Source of the DNA: Gammaproteobacteria bacterium UBA7803
GTDB taxonomy: Bacteria > Pseudomonadota > Gammaproteobacteria > Pseudomonadales > Azotimanducaceae
Direction of reading: 5' to 3'
DNA length: 61,722 bases
Assembly: GCA_002480525.1 (NCBI GenBank)
Contig: DLCH01000075.1
Location: 138,990 to 200,711 of the forward strand
Below are positions 35,869 to 44,799 of the stretch, in pieces; within the stretch, counting starts at the first letter, position 1, and each line of letters opens with the position of its first letter. The position numbers and the translations under genes are program-made. A model generated the notes under the pieces. That model did no database searches. It was not told the DNA's origin and saw only the letters and a list, made by a program, of their open reading frames with translations.

Positions 35869-38800
35869 ATGGGTTCGATATTCGCCTTCGAGTGCCGCTA
35901 TCAGCTTCGCTCGCCCCTGTTCGCCATCGTCGCGGCCGTGTTCTTCCTGCTCGGCTTCCTGGTGATGGCGTCGGAATCGGTGCAGGTCGGCGGCGTCGGC
36001 GACAACCTGAATCTGAACGCCGCGTTCGCCATCATCCAGATCCAGTACACGCTGAGCATTCTGGGCATGTTCGCGGCCGTCGCCTTCGTGGCCGGTTCGA
36101 TGACCCGGGATTTCGAGGTGCGCACGGCGGAGATCTTCTTCGCCACCGGCATCGGCGAGCGGGCGTTTCTGGCGGGCCGGTTTCTCGGCAGCACCCTGGC
36201 GGCCACGCTGGCCGTCGGCGCCGGCATCGTCGGCACCCTGGCAGGGTCGCTGATGCCCTGGCTGGACGCCGAACGGGTCGGCGCGTTCTCGATGGCGCCC
36301 TACCTGTTCTCGGTGTGGGCCGTGCTCGTTCCCAACTCGCTGGTCGTGTGCGCCCTGTTCTTCTCCGTGGCCGCCCTGACCCGGTCGATGATGGCCGCCT
36401 ACGTGGCGGCGCTCGGGTTCATGATCACCTTCGTCGTGCTGTCCGCCGTCACGGACCCGGAGCGGGTGCAGTGGCTGGTGCTGGCGGACCCGTTCGGTGT
36501 GACCGCGTTCGGCGAGATCACCCGTTACTGGACCGTGTTCGACCGCAACGAGCGGGTGCCGGCCTTCGCCGGCACGCTGCTCTACAACCGGGTCATCTGG
36601 CTGGCCGTCGCGCTGGCCGCGCTGGCCGCGACGCTGGCCCTGTTCCGCTTCTCACCGGGCCGGCGTCAGGGCCGGCGGCGGCTGGCCCGGCTGGTGGGCC
36701 GCTGGCGCCGCCGGGAGCGCCCCGCACCAGTCCGGGCGGACGATCTGCCGGTGGTGAAGCCCGGGCAGGGGCGCCGGATCGACGTCGGCCGGCTGGCCTC
36801 CCAGATCCGCATGGACGTCCGCGGCGTGCTGCGCAGCATTCCGTTCTACGTGCTGCTCGCCTTCGGCATGTTCAACGTGATCGGCGCCTTCCTCGGGGCG
36901 CTGTCCCAGCTCTACGGCACGCCGGTGCTGCCGGTGACGCCGGTGATGATCCGGGTCATCGACGGCGCCTTCCTGTTCGTCGTGCTGATCGTCATCGTCT
37001 ACTACGCCGGCGAGCTGGTGCACCGCGAGCGCCAGCACCGGGTCGCCGGCATTCTGGACGCCACGCCCTATCCGTCGTGGATCATGGTGCTGTCGAAGGT
37101 CGGCGCCCTGTGGTTCGTCATCGCCGCGCTGCTGCTGGTGGTGATGGTCACGTCCATCGTGGTTCAGGCCCTGAACGGCTACTACCGGTTCGAGCTGGGG
37201 CTCTACCTCACCGGGCTGTTCGGCGTGATGGGCTTCTACTTCTTTCTCTGGTGCGTGCCGGCGGTGCTGGTGCAGGTGCTGTCACCCAGCAAGTTCCTGG
37301 GCATGCTGGCATTCCTGCTGGTGTTCATCGGCGTCCAGACCCTGCCGAGCCTGGGTTTCGAGCACAACCTCTACCTGCTCTCCGCGCCCAACGCGCCGTA
37401 CTCGGCCATGAACGGCTGGGGCCACTTCACCACGCCGTTGCTGGCCTTCGGCAGCTACTGGCTGGTCTTCACCCTGCTGCTGGTGATCGCCGCGCACCTG
37501 CTGTTTCCCCGCGGCGAGCTGTCGGGCTGGGGCGAGCGGCTGGCCGTCGCGCGCCGCCGCTTCGCCCCGGGCGTACGCGTTGCGGCGGCGGTGTCGGCGC
37601 TGGCGTTCGCCGCGCTCGGCGGCTGGATCTTCTACAACACCAACGTGCTGAACGAGTACCTGACGCGGGACGACCGGGAAACCGCCCAGGCCGATTACGA
37701 GAAGCGCTTCAAGACGTTCGCCGACCTGCCCCGGCCCCAGGTGACGGACATCGACCTGCACGTGGAGCTCTATCCCGAGCGGCGGCGGCTCGAGTCGCGG
37801 GGCACGGCGACGCTGGTGAACGACACCGCCGCGCCGCTCGAGCAGCTCCACCTGAGCGTGGCGCCGGCGCTCACCGTCGAGCAGCTCGATTTTCCGGGTG
37901 CCGAGCTGGAGGCCTCCGACGAGCGCCTGGGCTACTACCAGTACCGGCTGGCGGAGCCGCTGGCCCCGGGCGGGACCGCGCCGCTCACCTGGTCCCTGGT
38001 GTGGGCCAATCCCGGGTTCGAGAACGGCGGCTCGACCACCCGCGTGGTGGGCAACGGCACGTTCGTCGACAACACCGAGTTCATGCCGCTGCCGGGGTAC
38101 GACACCAGCAGGGAACTGGAGGACAACAACGTGCGCCGGGAGCACGGCCTGCCGCCCGTGCAGCGTCTGCCGGCGCTCGGCGACCCGGACTGGCTCGGCG
38201 CCAGTCAGTTCCAGGTGAGCCGGCGGAGCGCGTTCCGCGCCACCATCGGCACCGCGCCGGACCAGATCGCGGTGGCGCCGGGCTACCTCCAGCGGGAGTG
38301 GCGGGACGGCGGGCGGCGCTACTTCGAGTACGCCATGGACGCGCCCATCTGGCCGTTCGTGTCGATCGTCTCGGCGCGCTACGAGGTCGCTCGGGACGAC
38401 TGGAACGGCGTGGCGCTGGAGGTGTTCCATCACCCGACCCACGACGCCAACGTGGCGGCCATGCTGGAGGCCACCAAGCAGTCCCTCGAGTACTTCACCC
38501 GGGAGTTCTCGCCCTATCAGTACCGCCAGTTCCGCATTCTCGAGTTTCCGGGCTACGAACGCTTCGCCCAGTCGTTTCCCAACACCATTCCCTATTCCGA
38601 GGACATCGGCTTCATCGCCGATCTGCGGGAGGACGACCGCATCGACTACGTGTTCTACGTCACCGCCCACGAGCTGGCCCACCAGTGGTGGGGGCACCAG
38701 GTGGTCGGTGCGAGCATGCAGGGCATGACGGTGATCGTGGAGACGCTGGCCCAGTACTCGGCGCTGATGGTTCAGGAACAGGCCTACGGTGTGCACCAGA

Positions 38801-39453
38801 TGCGCCGGTTCCTGAACTACGAGCTCGACAACTATCTGCGCTCCCGGGGTGGCGAGCTCATCGAGGAGCTGCCGCTCATGTACGTCGAAAACCAGGGTTA
38901 CATCCACTACCGCAAGGGCAGCCTGGTGATGTACGCCCTCAGGGACTACATCGGCGAGGAGGCGATCAACCGGGCACTGCGCGGGTTCATCGACCGCCAC
39001 GCGTTCCAGGGCCCGCCGTTCCCCACCGCCCGCGATCTGGTGGAGGCCTTCCGCGCCGAGGCGGGACCGGAGCACCAGCAGCTCATCACCGATCTGTTCG
39101 AGAAGATCGTGCTGTTCGACCTCGAGGTGGCGGACGCGCAGGCGGTGCCGGCGCCGGGCGGCGGCTACGACGTCACGCTGACCGTTCAGGCCCGCAAGCT
39201 GGAGGCCGACGGCAGCGGCCGCGAGACCGAAGTGCCGCTGGACTATCGGCTGGACGTCGGCGTGTTCCCGCCCGCCGGAGCGGATTCGGACGAGGTCGAC
39301 CTGCCGCCGCCGCTGGTGCTGGAGAAGCACCGGATCGTGACCGGCACGAACGAGCTGACCTTCCACGTCGAGGAAATGCCGGAACGCGTCGGCATCGATC
39401 CGTACAACAAGATGATCGACCGGAACCCGGAGGACAATCTGCGGCGGCTGTGA
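35869..39453 (+). CDS. ABC transporter permease fused to M1-family aminopeptidase
   Basis: A 1194-residue protein. Residues 1-about 270 and 300-600 hold two sets of hydrophobic helices of the ABC-2 permease type, separated by an Arg-rich cytoplasmic linker. From about 630 to the end lies a periplasmic M1-like domain, with zinc motif HELAHQWWGHQ (His934, Glu935, His938) and the third ligand Glu958. The exopeptidase GAMEN motif is replaced by PYSEDIGF, so substrate positioning differs from aminopeptidase N. This fusion is a recognised family (permease/M1). ATG at 35869 has GAGG 9 nt upstream; GTG at 35854 is an alternative. Role: possibly cutting a peptide or protein that the transporter handles; unproven. 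Confidence 0.9.
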   Translation: MGSIFAFECRYQLRSPLFAIVAAVFFLLGFLVMASESVQVGGVGDNLNLNAAFAIIQIQYTLSILGMFAAVAFVAGSMTRDFEVRTAEIFFATGIGERAFLAGRFLGSTLAATLAVGAGIVGTLAGSLMPWLDAERVGAFSMAPYLFSVWAVLVPNSLVVCALFFSVAALTRSMMAAYVAALGFMITFVVLSAVTDPERVQWLVLADPFGVTAFGEITRYWTVFDRNERVPAFAGTLLYNRVIWLAVALAALAATLALFRFSPGRRQGRRRLARLVGRWRRRERPAPVRADDLPVVKPGQGRRIDVGRLASQIRMDVRGVLRSIPFYVLLAFGMFNVIGAFLGALSQLYGTPVLPVTPVMIRVIDGAFLFVVLIVIVYYAGELVHRERQHRVAGILDATPYPSWIMVLSKVGALWFVIAALLLVVMVTSIVVQALNGYYRFELGLYLTGLFGVMGFYFFLWCVPAVLVQVLSPSKFLGMLAFLLVFIGVQTLPSLGFEHNLYLLSAPNAPYSAMNGWGHFTTPLLAFGSYWLVFTLLLVIAAHLLFPRGELSGWGERLAVARRRFAPGVRVAAAVSALAFAALGGWIFYNTNVLNEYLTRDDRETAQADYEKRFKTFADLPRPQVTDIDLHVELYPERRRLESRGTATLVNDTAAPLEQLHLSVAPALTVEQLDFPGAELEASDERLGYYQYRLAEPLAPGGTAPLTWSLVWANPGFENGGSTTRVVGNGTFVDNTEFMPLPGYDTSRELEDNNVRREHGLPPVQRLPALGDPDWLGASQFQVSRRSAFRATIGTAPDQIAVAPGYLQREWRDGGRRYFEYAMDAPIWPFVSIVSARYEVARDDWNGVALEVFHHPTHDANVAAMLEATKQSLEYFTREFSPYQYRQFRILEFPGYERFAQSFPNTIPYSEDIGFIADLREDDRIDYVFYVTAHELAHQWWGHQVVGASMQGMTVIVETLAQYSALMVQEQAYGVHQMRRFLNYELDNYLRSRGGELIEELPLMYVENQGYIHYRKGSLVMYALRDYIGEEAINRALRGFIDRHAFQGPPFPTARDLVEAFRAEAGPEHQQLITDLFEKIVLFDLEVADAQAVPAPGGGYDVTLTVQARKLEADGSGRETEVPLDYRLDVGVFPPAGADSDEVDLPPPLVLEKHRIVTGTNELTFHVEEMPERVGIDPYNKMIDRNPEDNLRRL

Positions 39454-39471
39454 CCCGCCGGGCCGCGGCCG

Positions 39472-40053
39472 TCAGGCCCGCTCCAGTGCCCAGACCACCG
39501 TGTCCACGGGCTTCTTCAGGTGCAGGCCGCCGCCGACGTGCAGGAAATGCCTGGCGAGGCGCCGCCGATACCAGGCCGCCGGGCGCAGCGTCTGGGCGGC
39601 ATCGGTACGGTCCGCGTCGTAGGCGCCGGCATCGTCGGCGGTGATCACGCTGACGTAGGCGGCGCCGCGGCACAGATCGGCGATGTTGCCGATGGCCCGG
39701 GCGCAGGCGGCGTCGTCCAGGTAGCCCAGCACGTCGTGGCACACCACCAGATCGTAGGGGCGCCCGTCGCGGTAGTCCTCGACGGTGCCCGGCGTCCAGC
39801 CGTAGCGGCCGCACAGATAGTCGCTGCGCTCCACGCCCTGCAGCCGCGCGCCGGGAAACTCCCGGCCCAGGGCGCGCAGGGTCGTGCCGACACCGCAGCC
39901 GAGATCGACGATGCGTCTGATCGGCAGGCGCAGGTGGCGCAGATAGGCGGCGACGAACGCGGCCTGGCGCCGGGCGTCCGCCGGGGTCATGGCGCGGGTG
40001 GCGGGGTTCCGATAGAACCGGTCGTAGTAGGCCTTGTCGAAGCGCTCGGGCAT
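39472..40053 (-). CDS. SAM-dependent methyltransferase
   Basis: A 193-residue class I methyltransferase: motif I VDLGCGVGTTLRAL, acidic strand LQGVERSDY, and post-motif YDLVVCHDVLGYLDD. The N-terminus DKAYYDRFYRNP is common in this group. The start at 40053 fits the conserved N-terminus; no clear Shine-Dalgarno is visible. Substrate unknown. Convergent with the ABC/M1 gene and divergent from the FAD oxidase gene. Confidence 0.83.
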   Translation of the reverse strand: MPERFDKAYYDRFYRNPATRAMTPADARRQAAFVAAYLRHLRLPIRRIVDLGCGVGTTLRALGREFPGARLQGVERSDYLCGRYGWTPGTVEDYRDGRPYDLVVCHDVLGYLDDAACARAIGNIADLCRGAAYVSVITADDAGAYDADRTDAAQTLRPAAWYRRRLARHFLHVGGGLHLKKPVDTVVWALERA

Positions 40054-40152
40054 GGCGGCATGATACTGCGCGCCGGGGGGAACGGCGCGCGGGTGTTGCA
40101 ACGCCGCCGCGGGCTTCCCATCATCGTGCTGTCGATACCGGGAGAGACCCTC

Positions 40153-41550
40153 ATGAACGACGTCGTCAAGGCATTGCAGCAGGCGCTCGGCGAGGACGCC
40201 GTCCTCACCGGCGCGGACGTCCACGAACGTCAGGCGGGGATCTGGCGGCGCGACACCATCCAGGCCAAGGCGCTGGTGCGGCCGCGGACCACCGGGGAGG
40301 TCAGCGCGGCGCTGCGGATCTGCCACGAGCACGGTCAGCCGGTCGTCGCCCACGGGGGGCTCACCGGGCTGGTGGAAAGCGCGCTCACCACGCCCGACGA
40401 CGTGGCGCTGTCCCTGGAGCGCATGAACGCCATCGAGGCCGTGAACGCCATGGACCGGACGATGGTGGTCCAGAGCGGCGCCATCCTGCAGACGATTCAG
40501 GAGCGGGCCGAGGACGAGGGCCTCATGTTTCCCCTGGACCTCGGCGGGCGGGGGAGCTGCACCATCGGCGGCAACATCTCGACCAATGCGGGCGGCAACC
40601 GGGTGATCCGCTACGGCATGACCCGGGACATGGTGCTCGGCCTGGAGGCGGTGCTCGCCGACGGCACCGTCGTCTCCAGCATGAACCAGATGATCAAGAA
40701 CAACGCCGGCTACGATCTGAAGCAGCTCTTCATCGGCACCGAGGGCACCCTGGGAATCGTCACCCGCGCCGTGCTGAGACTGCGGGAAAAGCCGCGCCAC
40801 CAGGCGACGCTGTTCGTGGCCGTGGACGCCTTCGACAAGCTCCCGGCATTCCTCAAGCACATGGACGCCGCGCTCGGCGGCACGCTGTCGGCGTTCGAGG
40901 TGATGTGGAACGAGTTCTACACGCTGGTCACCACGGCGCCGGCGGAGAACCAGGCGCCGGTGTCCCGCGAGTACCCGTTCTACGTGCTGGTCGAGGCGAT
41001 GGGCGCCGACGACGCGGCGGTGGAGACGGCGCTGTCCGAGGCCTACGAGCAGTCGCTCATCGTCGATGCGGTCCTGGCGCAGTCGGAGCAGCAGCGGCAC
41101 CAGCTCTGGGCCATGCGTGACGACGTCGCGCAGTGCTTCCGGGACGGCCCGACCATCGCCTTCGACGTCAGCCTCAAGATCTCCGACATGGACGGCTACG
41201 TCACCGAGGTGCGGCGCCGGCTCGACGAGGCCTTCCCCGGCAACCGCTGCTACGTGTTCGGCCACCTGGGAGACGGCAATCTGCATCTGGTGATCGGCGT
41301 CGGCGGCAACAGCCCGGAGAACCGGCATCGGGTGGAACTCTGTGTGTACGAGCCGCTGCGCGCCATCGGCGGCTCGGTGTCCGCCGAGCACGGCGTCGGC
41401 CTGGAGAAGAAGCCCTATCTCGACATCTCGCGCAGCGAGGCGGAGATCGAGCTGATGCGCGCGCTCAAACGCGCGCTGGACCCCAAGGGGCTGCTCAACC
41501 CGGGCAAGATCTTCGACGCCGGGCCGGCAACCGGGCAGGAGGCGGCATGA
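40153..41550 (+). CDS. FAD-linked oxidase (GlcD/D-2-hydroxyacid dehydrogenase-like)
   Basis: A 465-residue flavoprotein of the VAO/GlcD family. The PCMH-type FAD domain shows VVAHGGLTGLVESAL, GGRGSCTIGGNISTNAGG and FIGTEGTLGIVTRAVL; the C-terminal domain has FGHLGDGNLHLVI and a final HGVGLEKK with LDPKGLLNPGKIF. These are typical of D-lactate, glycolate or D-2-hydroxyglutarate dehydrogenases. It would oxidise a D-2-hydroxy acid to the oxo acid and pass electrons to quinone, ETF or cytochrome. Its stop overlaps the amidase start (ATGA). Confidence 0.9.
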   Translation: MNDVVKALQQALGEDAVLTGADVHERQAGIWRRDTIQAKALVRPRTTGEVSAALRICHEHGQPVVAHGGLTGLVESALTTPDDVALSLERMNAIEAVNAMDRTMVVQSGAILQTIQERAEDEGLMFPLDLGGRGSCTIGGNISTNAGGNRVIRYGMTRDMVLGLEAVLADGTVVSSMNQMIKNNAGYDLKQLFIGTEGTLGIVTRAVLRLREKPRHQATLFVAVDAFDKLPAFLKHMDAALGGTLSAFEVMWNEFYTLVTTAPAENQAPVSREYPFYVLVEAMGADDAAVETALSEAYEQSLIVDAVLAQSEQQRHQLWAMRDDVAQCFRDGPTIAFDVSLKISDMDGYVTEVRRRLDEAFPGNRCYVFGHLGDGNLHLVIGVGGNSPENRHRVELCVYEPLRAIGGSVSAEHGVGLEKKPYLDISRSEAEIELMRALKRALDPKGLLNPGKIFDAGPATGQEAA

Positions 41551-42941
41551 GTGGGCTTCACTACCTCACCCTGAGCGAGGTCGGGCGGCGCATCAAGAGC
41601 GGCGAGCTGACCGCCACCCAGGTGACGGAGGAGACCCTCGCGCGGATCCGCGCGCTCGAGCCGCGGCTGCACAGCTACGCGCTGGTGCTGGCCGATCAGG
41701 CGCTTGCCACCGCCGAGCGCCTCGACCGGGAGCGTCAGGAAGGCAAGCCGCTGGGGCCGCTCCACGGCGTGCCGGTGGCGGTCAAGGATCTGCTCTACAC
41801 CCGCGGAATTCCGACCGCCTCGGGGACCACGGTCATGCGGGACTTCATCCCCGACCAGGACGCCACCGTGGTCACCCGGCTGAAGGAAGCCGGCGCGGTC
41901 ATCGTCGGCAAGACCCAGCTCACCGAGGGGGCCTTCGGCGCCCATCACCCGGACATCACGGCGCCGGTCAATCCCTGGAGCGAGCAGCACTGGACGGGGG
42001 TGTCGTCGTCGGGCTCCGGCGTGGCGGTTGCCGCCGGCCTGGCCTTCGGCGCGCTGGGCACCGACACCGGCGGCAGCATCCGCTTTCCGTCCGCGAGCTG
42101 CGGCCTGGTGGGCATCAAGCCGACCTATGGCCGGGTCAGCCGTCACGGCGCCTTCCCGCTGGCCGAATCCCTGGATCACATCGGCCCCATGACCCGATCC
42201 GTCGAGGACGCCGCCCGCCTGCTGCGGGTGCTGGCCGGCCCGGACCCGGAGGATCCGACGGCGCTGACGGATCCGGTACCCAACTATCCGGCCATGATGG
42301 TCGACCGCGTCGCCGGCCTGACCATCGGCATCGACTGGGACTACGTCGGCCGGGGCGTGGACGATGCGGTGGTGGCGACCCTGCGTGAGGCGCTGGCCGT
42401 CTTCGAGGAGCTCGGTGCCCGGGTGACCGAGATCGAAATGCCGGTCAGCGCGGGCGATCTGGTGCAGGGCTGGGGCATCACCTGCGGGGTGGAGTGCGCC
42501 CGGGCCCATGCGCCCTACTATCCGGCGCGCAAGGACGAGTACGGCCCCGTGCTCGCCAGCCTGATCGAGACCGGGCGGGCCGCCTCGGCCGACGACTATC
42601 GGCGGCTGGAGGCGGTGCGGGAGAAATTCCGCGGCGAACTCGACGGGCTGCTGGAGACCGTGGACGTCATCATGACGCCCTGCATGCCGTCGCTGCCGCC
42701 GGATCTCGAGACCATGAACGCCCAGGTCGCCGAGGAGCAGGGGCGGGCCGAGTTCATCACCTTCACGGCGCCGTTCGACTATTCCGGACACCCGACCCTG
42801 ACCCTGCCGGCCGGGCTGACCGGTGAGCGCCTGCCGAAGTCGTTCCAGCTCGTCGGCCGTCGTCTGGGCGAGCCCAGTCTGATCCGTGCCGGGGCGGCCT
42901 ACGAGGGCGCCTGCGGGTTCGACGCTCACCCGTTGCCGTGA
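41547..42941 (+). CDS. Amidase (amidase-signature family)
   Basis: A 464-residue AS-family enzyme. The catalytic triad is visible: Lys in VAVKDLL, cis-Ser in GVSSSGSG, and nucleophile Ser in TDTGGSIRFPS. It hydrolyses an amide to acid and ammonia; specificity is not predictable. Translation is coupled to the FAD oxidase through a 4-bp overlap, which suggests that an amide is converted to a hydroxy acid, or the reverse order, in one pathway. It converges on the cupin gene. Confidence 0.9.
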   Translation: MSGLHYLTLSEVGRRIKSGELTATQVTEETLARIRALEPRLHSYALVLADQALATAERLDRERQEGKPLGPLHGVPVAVKDLLYTRGIPTASGTTVMRDFIPDQDATVVTRLKEAGAVIVGKTQLTEGAFGAHHPDITAPVNPWSEQHWTGVSSSGSGVAVAAGLAFGALGTDTGGSIRFPSASCGLVGIKPTYGRVSRHGAFPLAESLDHIGPMTRSVEDAARLLRVLAGPDPEDPTALTDPVPNYPAMMVDRVAGLTIGIDWDYVGRGVDDAVVATLREALAVFEELGARVTEIEMPVSAGDLVQGWGITCGVECARAHAPYYPARKDEYGPVLASLIETGRAASADDYRRLEAVREKFRGELDGLLETVDVIMTPCMPSLPPDLETMNAQVAEEQGRAEFITFTAPFDYSGHPTLTLPAGLTGERLPKSFQLVGRRLGEPSLIRAGAAYEGACGFDAHPLP

Positions 42942-42954
42942 GCCAGGCTCAGTC

Positions 42955-43329
42955 TCACGCCGGGTCGACGTCGCGGTAGCACGCCGGCCGGAACCTCGGG
43001 GTGCAGATGGCATAGAACACGAGGTCGTCCGGGCCGGTGCAGGCGATGCGCTGGCGAACGCCGGCCGGAATGAGCACGACGTCGCCCGGACGCACGGCCA
43101 TCGGCGGCGAGTCCCCCACCTCGGCACGTCCTTCACCGCTGACGATCAGGTACCGTTCGGTGACGCCATCCAGCCGGTGCCAGCGGGTGGTTCGCCCCGG
43201 CGTGACGCGTGCTCGGGCGATGGACGCCTCGGGATCTGCGTCGTCGTTGAGCGACTCCAGGATGTGGCAGCCTTCCTGGAAGTAGTACTCGGCGGTCTCG
43301 TCGGGGCGGTGCAGAAAGGCGTCTTTCAT
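42955..43329 (-). CDS. Cupin-domain protein
   Basis: A 124-residue single-domain cupin: TRWHRLDGVTERYLIVSGEG (first motif) and GDVVLIPAGVRQRIAC (second motif). The first motif has fewer metal ligands than the classical set (one His and Glu). Start at 43329 has GAGTGAGG just upstream; an in-frame GTG 9 bp earlier overlaps that site. Probably binds a small metabolite; unlinked to neighbours. Confidence 0.82.
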   Translation of the reverse strand: MKDAFLHRPDETAEYYFQEGCHILESLNDDADPEASIARARVTPGRTTRWHRLDGVTERYLIVSGEGRAEVGDSPPMAVRPGDVVLIPAGVRQRIACTGPDDLVFYAICTPRFRPACYRDVDPA

Positions 43330-43491
43330 GGGCCTCACTCGAACGGTCCTGCCGTCACCTTAGCCCGGCGCCAGGTCGGCGCCTACCGTTGCGGGGCTGT
43401 GGAATTTCCCGTCGCAGCATGGTCTGATGCGCACAGCCAGGGCCGGCCCCGGTGCGGGGCGGCCAGGACCGAACTTCGGGAATCGACCCTG

Positions 43492-44409
43492 ATGCAAAGG
43501 AATGATGCAGCGCGCGCCCGCCGGACGGCGCGCTGGGCTGTGGCGGCGGCGTTCGCCGGTGCGATGTTCGCGTCGACCGCGGCCAGCGCCGCCGCCTACC
43601 GGCTCGATGGCGACGACACCCAGGTCGTCGGCGCGGTCACGTCGGTTCGTGTCCGCTACGAGGACACGCTGGCGTCGGTCGCTCAGCAACACGGCCTCGG
43701 CTATCGGGAACTGCTCGACGCCAACCCCGAAGTGGATCCCTGGATTCCCGGGGAAGGGACCGAGGTCGTCCTGCCCACGGCCTACGTGCTGCCGTCGGCA
43801 CCCCGGGAAGGGGTGGTGATCAACGTGGCCGAGTACCGCCTCTACTACTACCCGCCCGACAAGGACATGGTGGTGACCTATCCCGTGGGGCTCGGGCGCG
43901 ACGAGTTCCGCACGCCGCTCGGCAGCAGCCGGATCGTCATGGCCATCGAGAATCCGAGCTGGACCCCCACGGAGTCCTCCCGTCAGGAGCATGCCGCCGC
44001 CGGCAACCCGCTGCCGCCGGTGGTGCCGCCGGGCCCGGAAAACCCGCTCGGCTCGCTGGCGCTGATGCTCGACCTGCCGGGGTACTTCATCCACGGCACC
44101 AACCAGCCGTTCGGCGTGGGCCAGATGGTCAGCCACGGCTGCATCAGGCTCTACGAGCCGCACATCGCCACCCTCGCGGAACTGACGCGCAAAGGCACGC
44201 CGGTGCACATCGTGCACGAGCCCTACAAAGTGGGTTGGCGGGGCGATTCGCTGTTCGTCGAAGCCCACCGCGGCGTCTATACCGACGCAGACCCCGCCGA
44301 TCTGGCGCAGCAGGTCGAGGCCGCAACGAAAAACCGCGCCGCAGTCATAGACTGGGCGCGGGTTCAGGAGGTCGCTCAATCCCCGACGGGCGTGCCGTCG
44401 AGGATCTGA
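43492..44409 (+). CDS. L,D-transpeptidase (ErfK/YbiS type) with LysM domain
   Basis: A 305-residue periplasmic protein: signal peptide (AVAAAFAGAMFASTAASAAA), a LysM domain (about residues 55-98, DTLASVAQQHGLGYRELLDANP), and a YkuD catalytic domain ending with HGTNQPFGVGQMVSHGCIRL, where the SHGC Cys is the nucleophile. Such enzymes cross-link meso-DAP residues or attach Lpp to peptidoglycan. The very next gene, facing it, encodes an Lpp/OprI-like lipoprotein ending in Lys, which supports the Lpp-anchoring role. Confidence 0.9.
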   Translation: MQRNDAARARRTARWAVAAAFAGAMFASTAASAAAYRLDGDDTQVVGAVTSVRVRYEDTLASVAQQHGLGYRELLDANPEVDPWIPGEGTEVVLPTAYVLPSAPREGVVINVAEYRLYYYPPDKDMVVTYPVGLGRDEFRTPLGSSRIVMAIENPSWTPTESSRQEHAAAGNPLPPVVPPGPENPLGSLALMLDLPGYFIHGTNQPFGVGQMVSHGCIRLYEPHIATLAELTRKGTPVHIVHEPYKVGWRGDSLFVEAHRGVYTDADPADLAQQVEAATKNRAAVIDWARVQEVAQSPTGVPSRI

Positions 44410-44412
44410 GCT

Positions 44413-44433
44413 GGCGGCCGGGAGCCGGCCGCC
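44413..44433. terminator. Bidirectional terminator hairpin
   Basis: GGCGGCCGG-GAG-CCGGCCGCC is a perfect 9-bp stem with a 3-nt loop, centred in the 33-bp gap between the convergent L,D-transpeptidase and lipoprotein genes. It probably ends both transcripts. Confidence 0.65.
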
Positions 44434-44442
44434 GGTGCTGCC

Positions 44443-44721
44443 TTACTTGCGTGCGCAGCAGGTGTCGGAGATGCGCTGAGCGCGCTCGTTCGCCTGGTTC
44501 GCGGCATCCATCGCACGCTGAGCCGTGGACTGAGCAGCGCTCGCTTCCTGGCTCGCACGGGTGGCGGCAGAAGCAGCACGATCAGCAGCATTGGCCGCTG
44601 CCTCTACCTGGCTTTCCAGAGCGCTGAGGCGCGATTCAATGCTGTCCACGCGATCGGTGCTTACCGTCGCGCAGCCGGCGAATGCGAAAGTTGCAATGAG
44701 AGCAAGAGCAAAGGTTTTCAC
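44443..44721 (-). CDS. Lpp/OprI-like murein lipoprotein
   Basis: A 92-residue lipoprotein. GTG at 44721 has GAGG 8 nt upstream; the longer frame start at 44760 would bury the signal peptide. The signal is ALALIATFAFAGC, with lipidated Cys in a FAGC lipobox. The mature part is a heptad-repeat coiled coil rich in Ala (SIESRLSALESQVEAAANAA, continuing) that ends ANERAQRISDTCCARK. The C-terminal Lys is the residue that links Lpp to peptidoglycan in E. coli, and the ANERA-R pattern is like Pseudomonas OprI. Two Cys before the end are unusual and could form disulfides between trimers. Base composition is lower in GC than the neighbours. Confidence 0.88.
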   Translation of the reverse strand: MKTFALALIATFAFAGCATVSTDRVDSIESRLSALESQVEAAANAADRAASAATRASQEASAAQSTAQRAMDAANQANERAQRISDTCCARK

Positions 44722-44799
44722 GATAAGCCTCTTCTTGTGGCTGTTGATCGGAGCGGGCACGATACCATAGCGACTGCGGTTTGTATGCGTGGTGACAGG

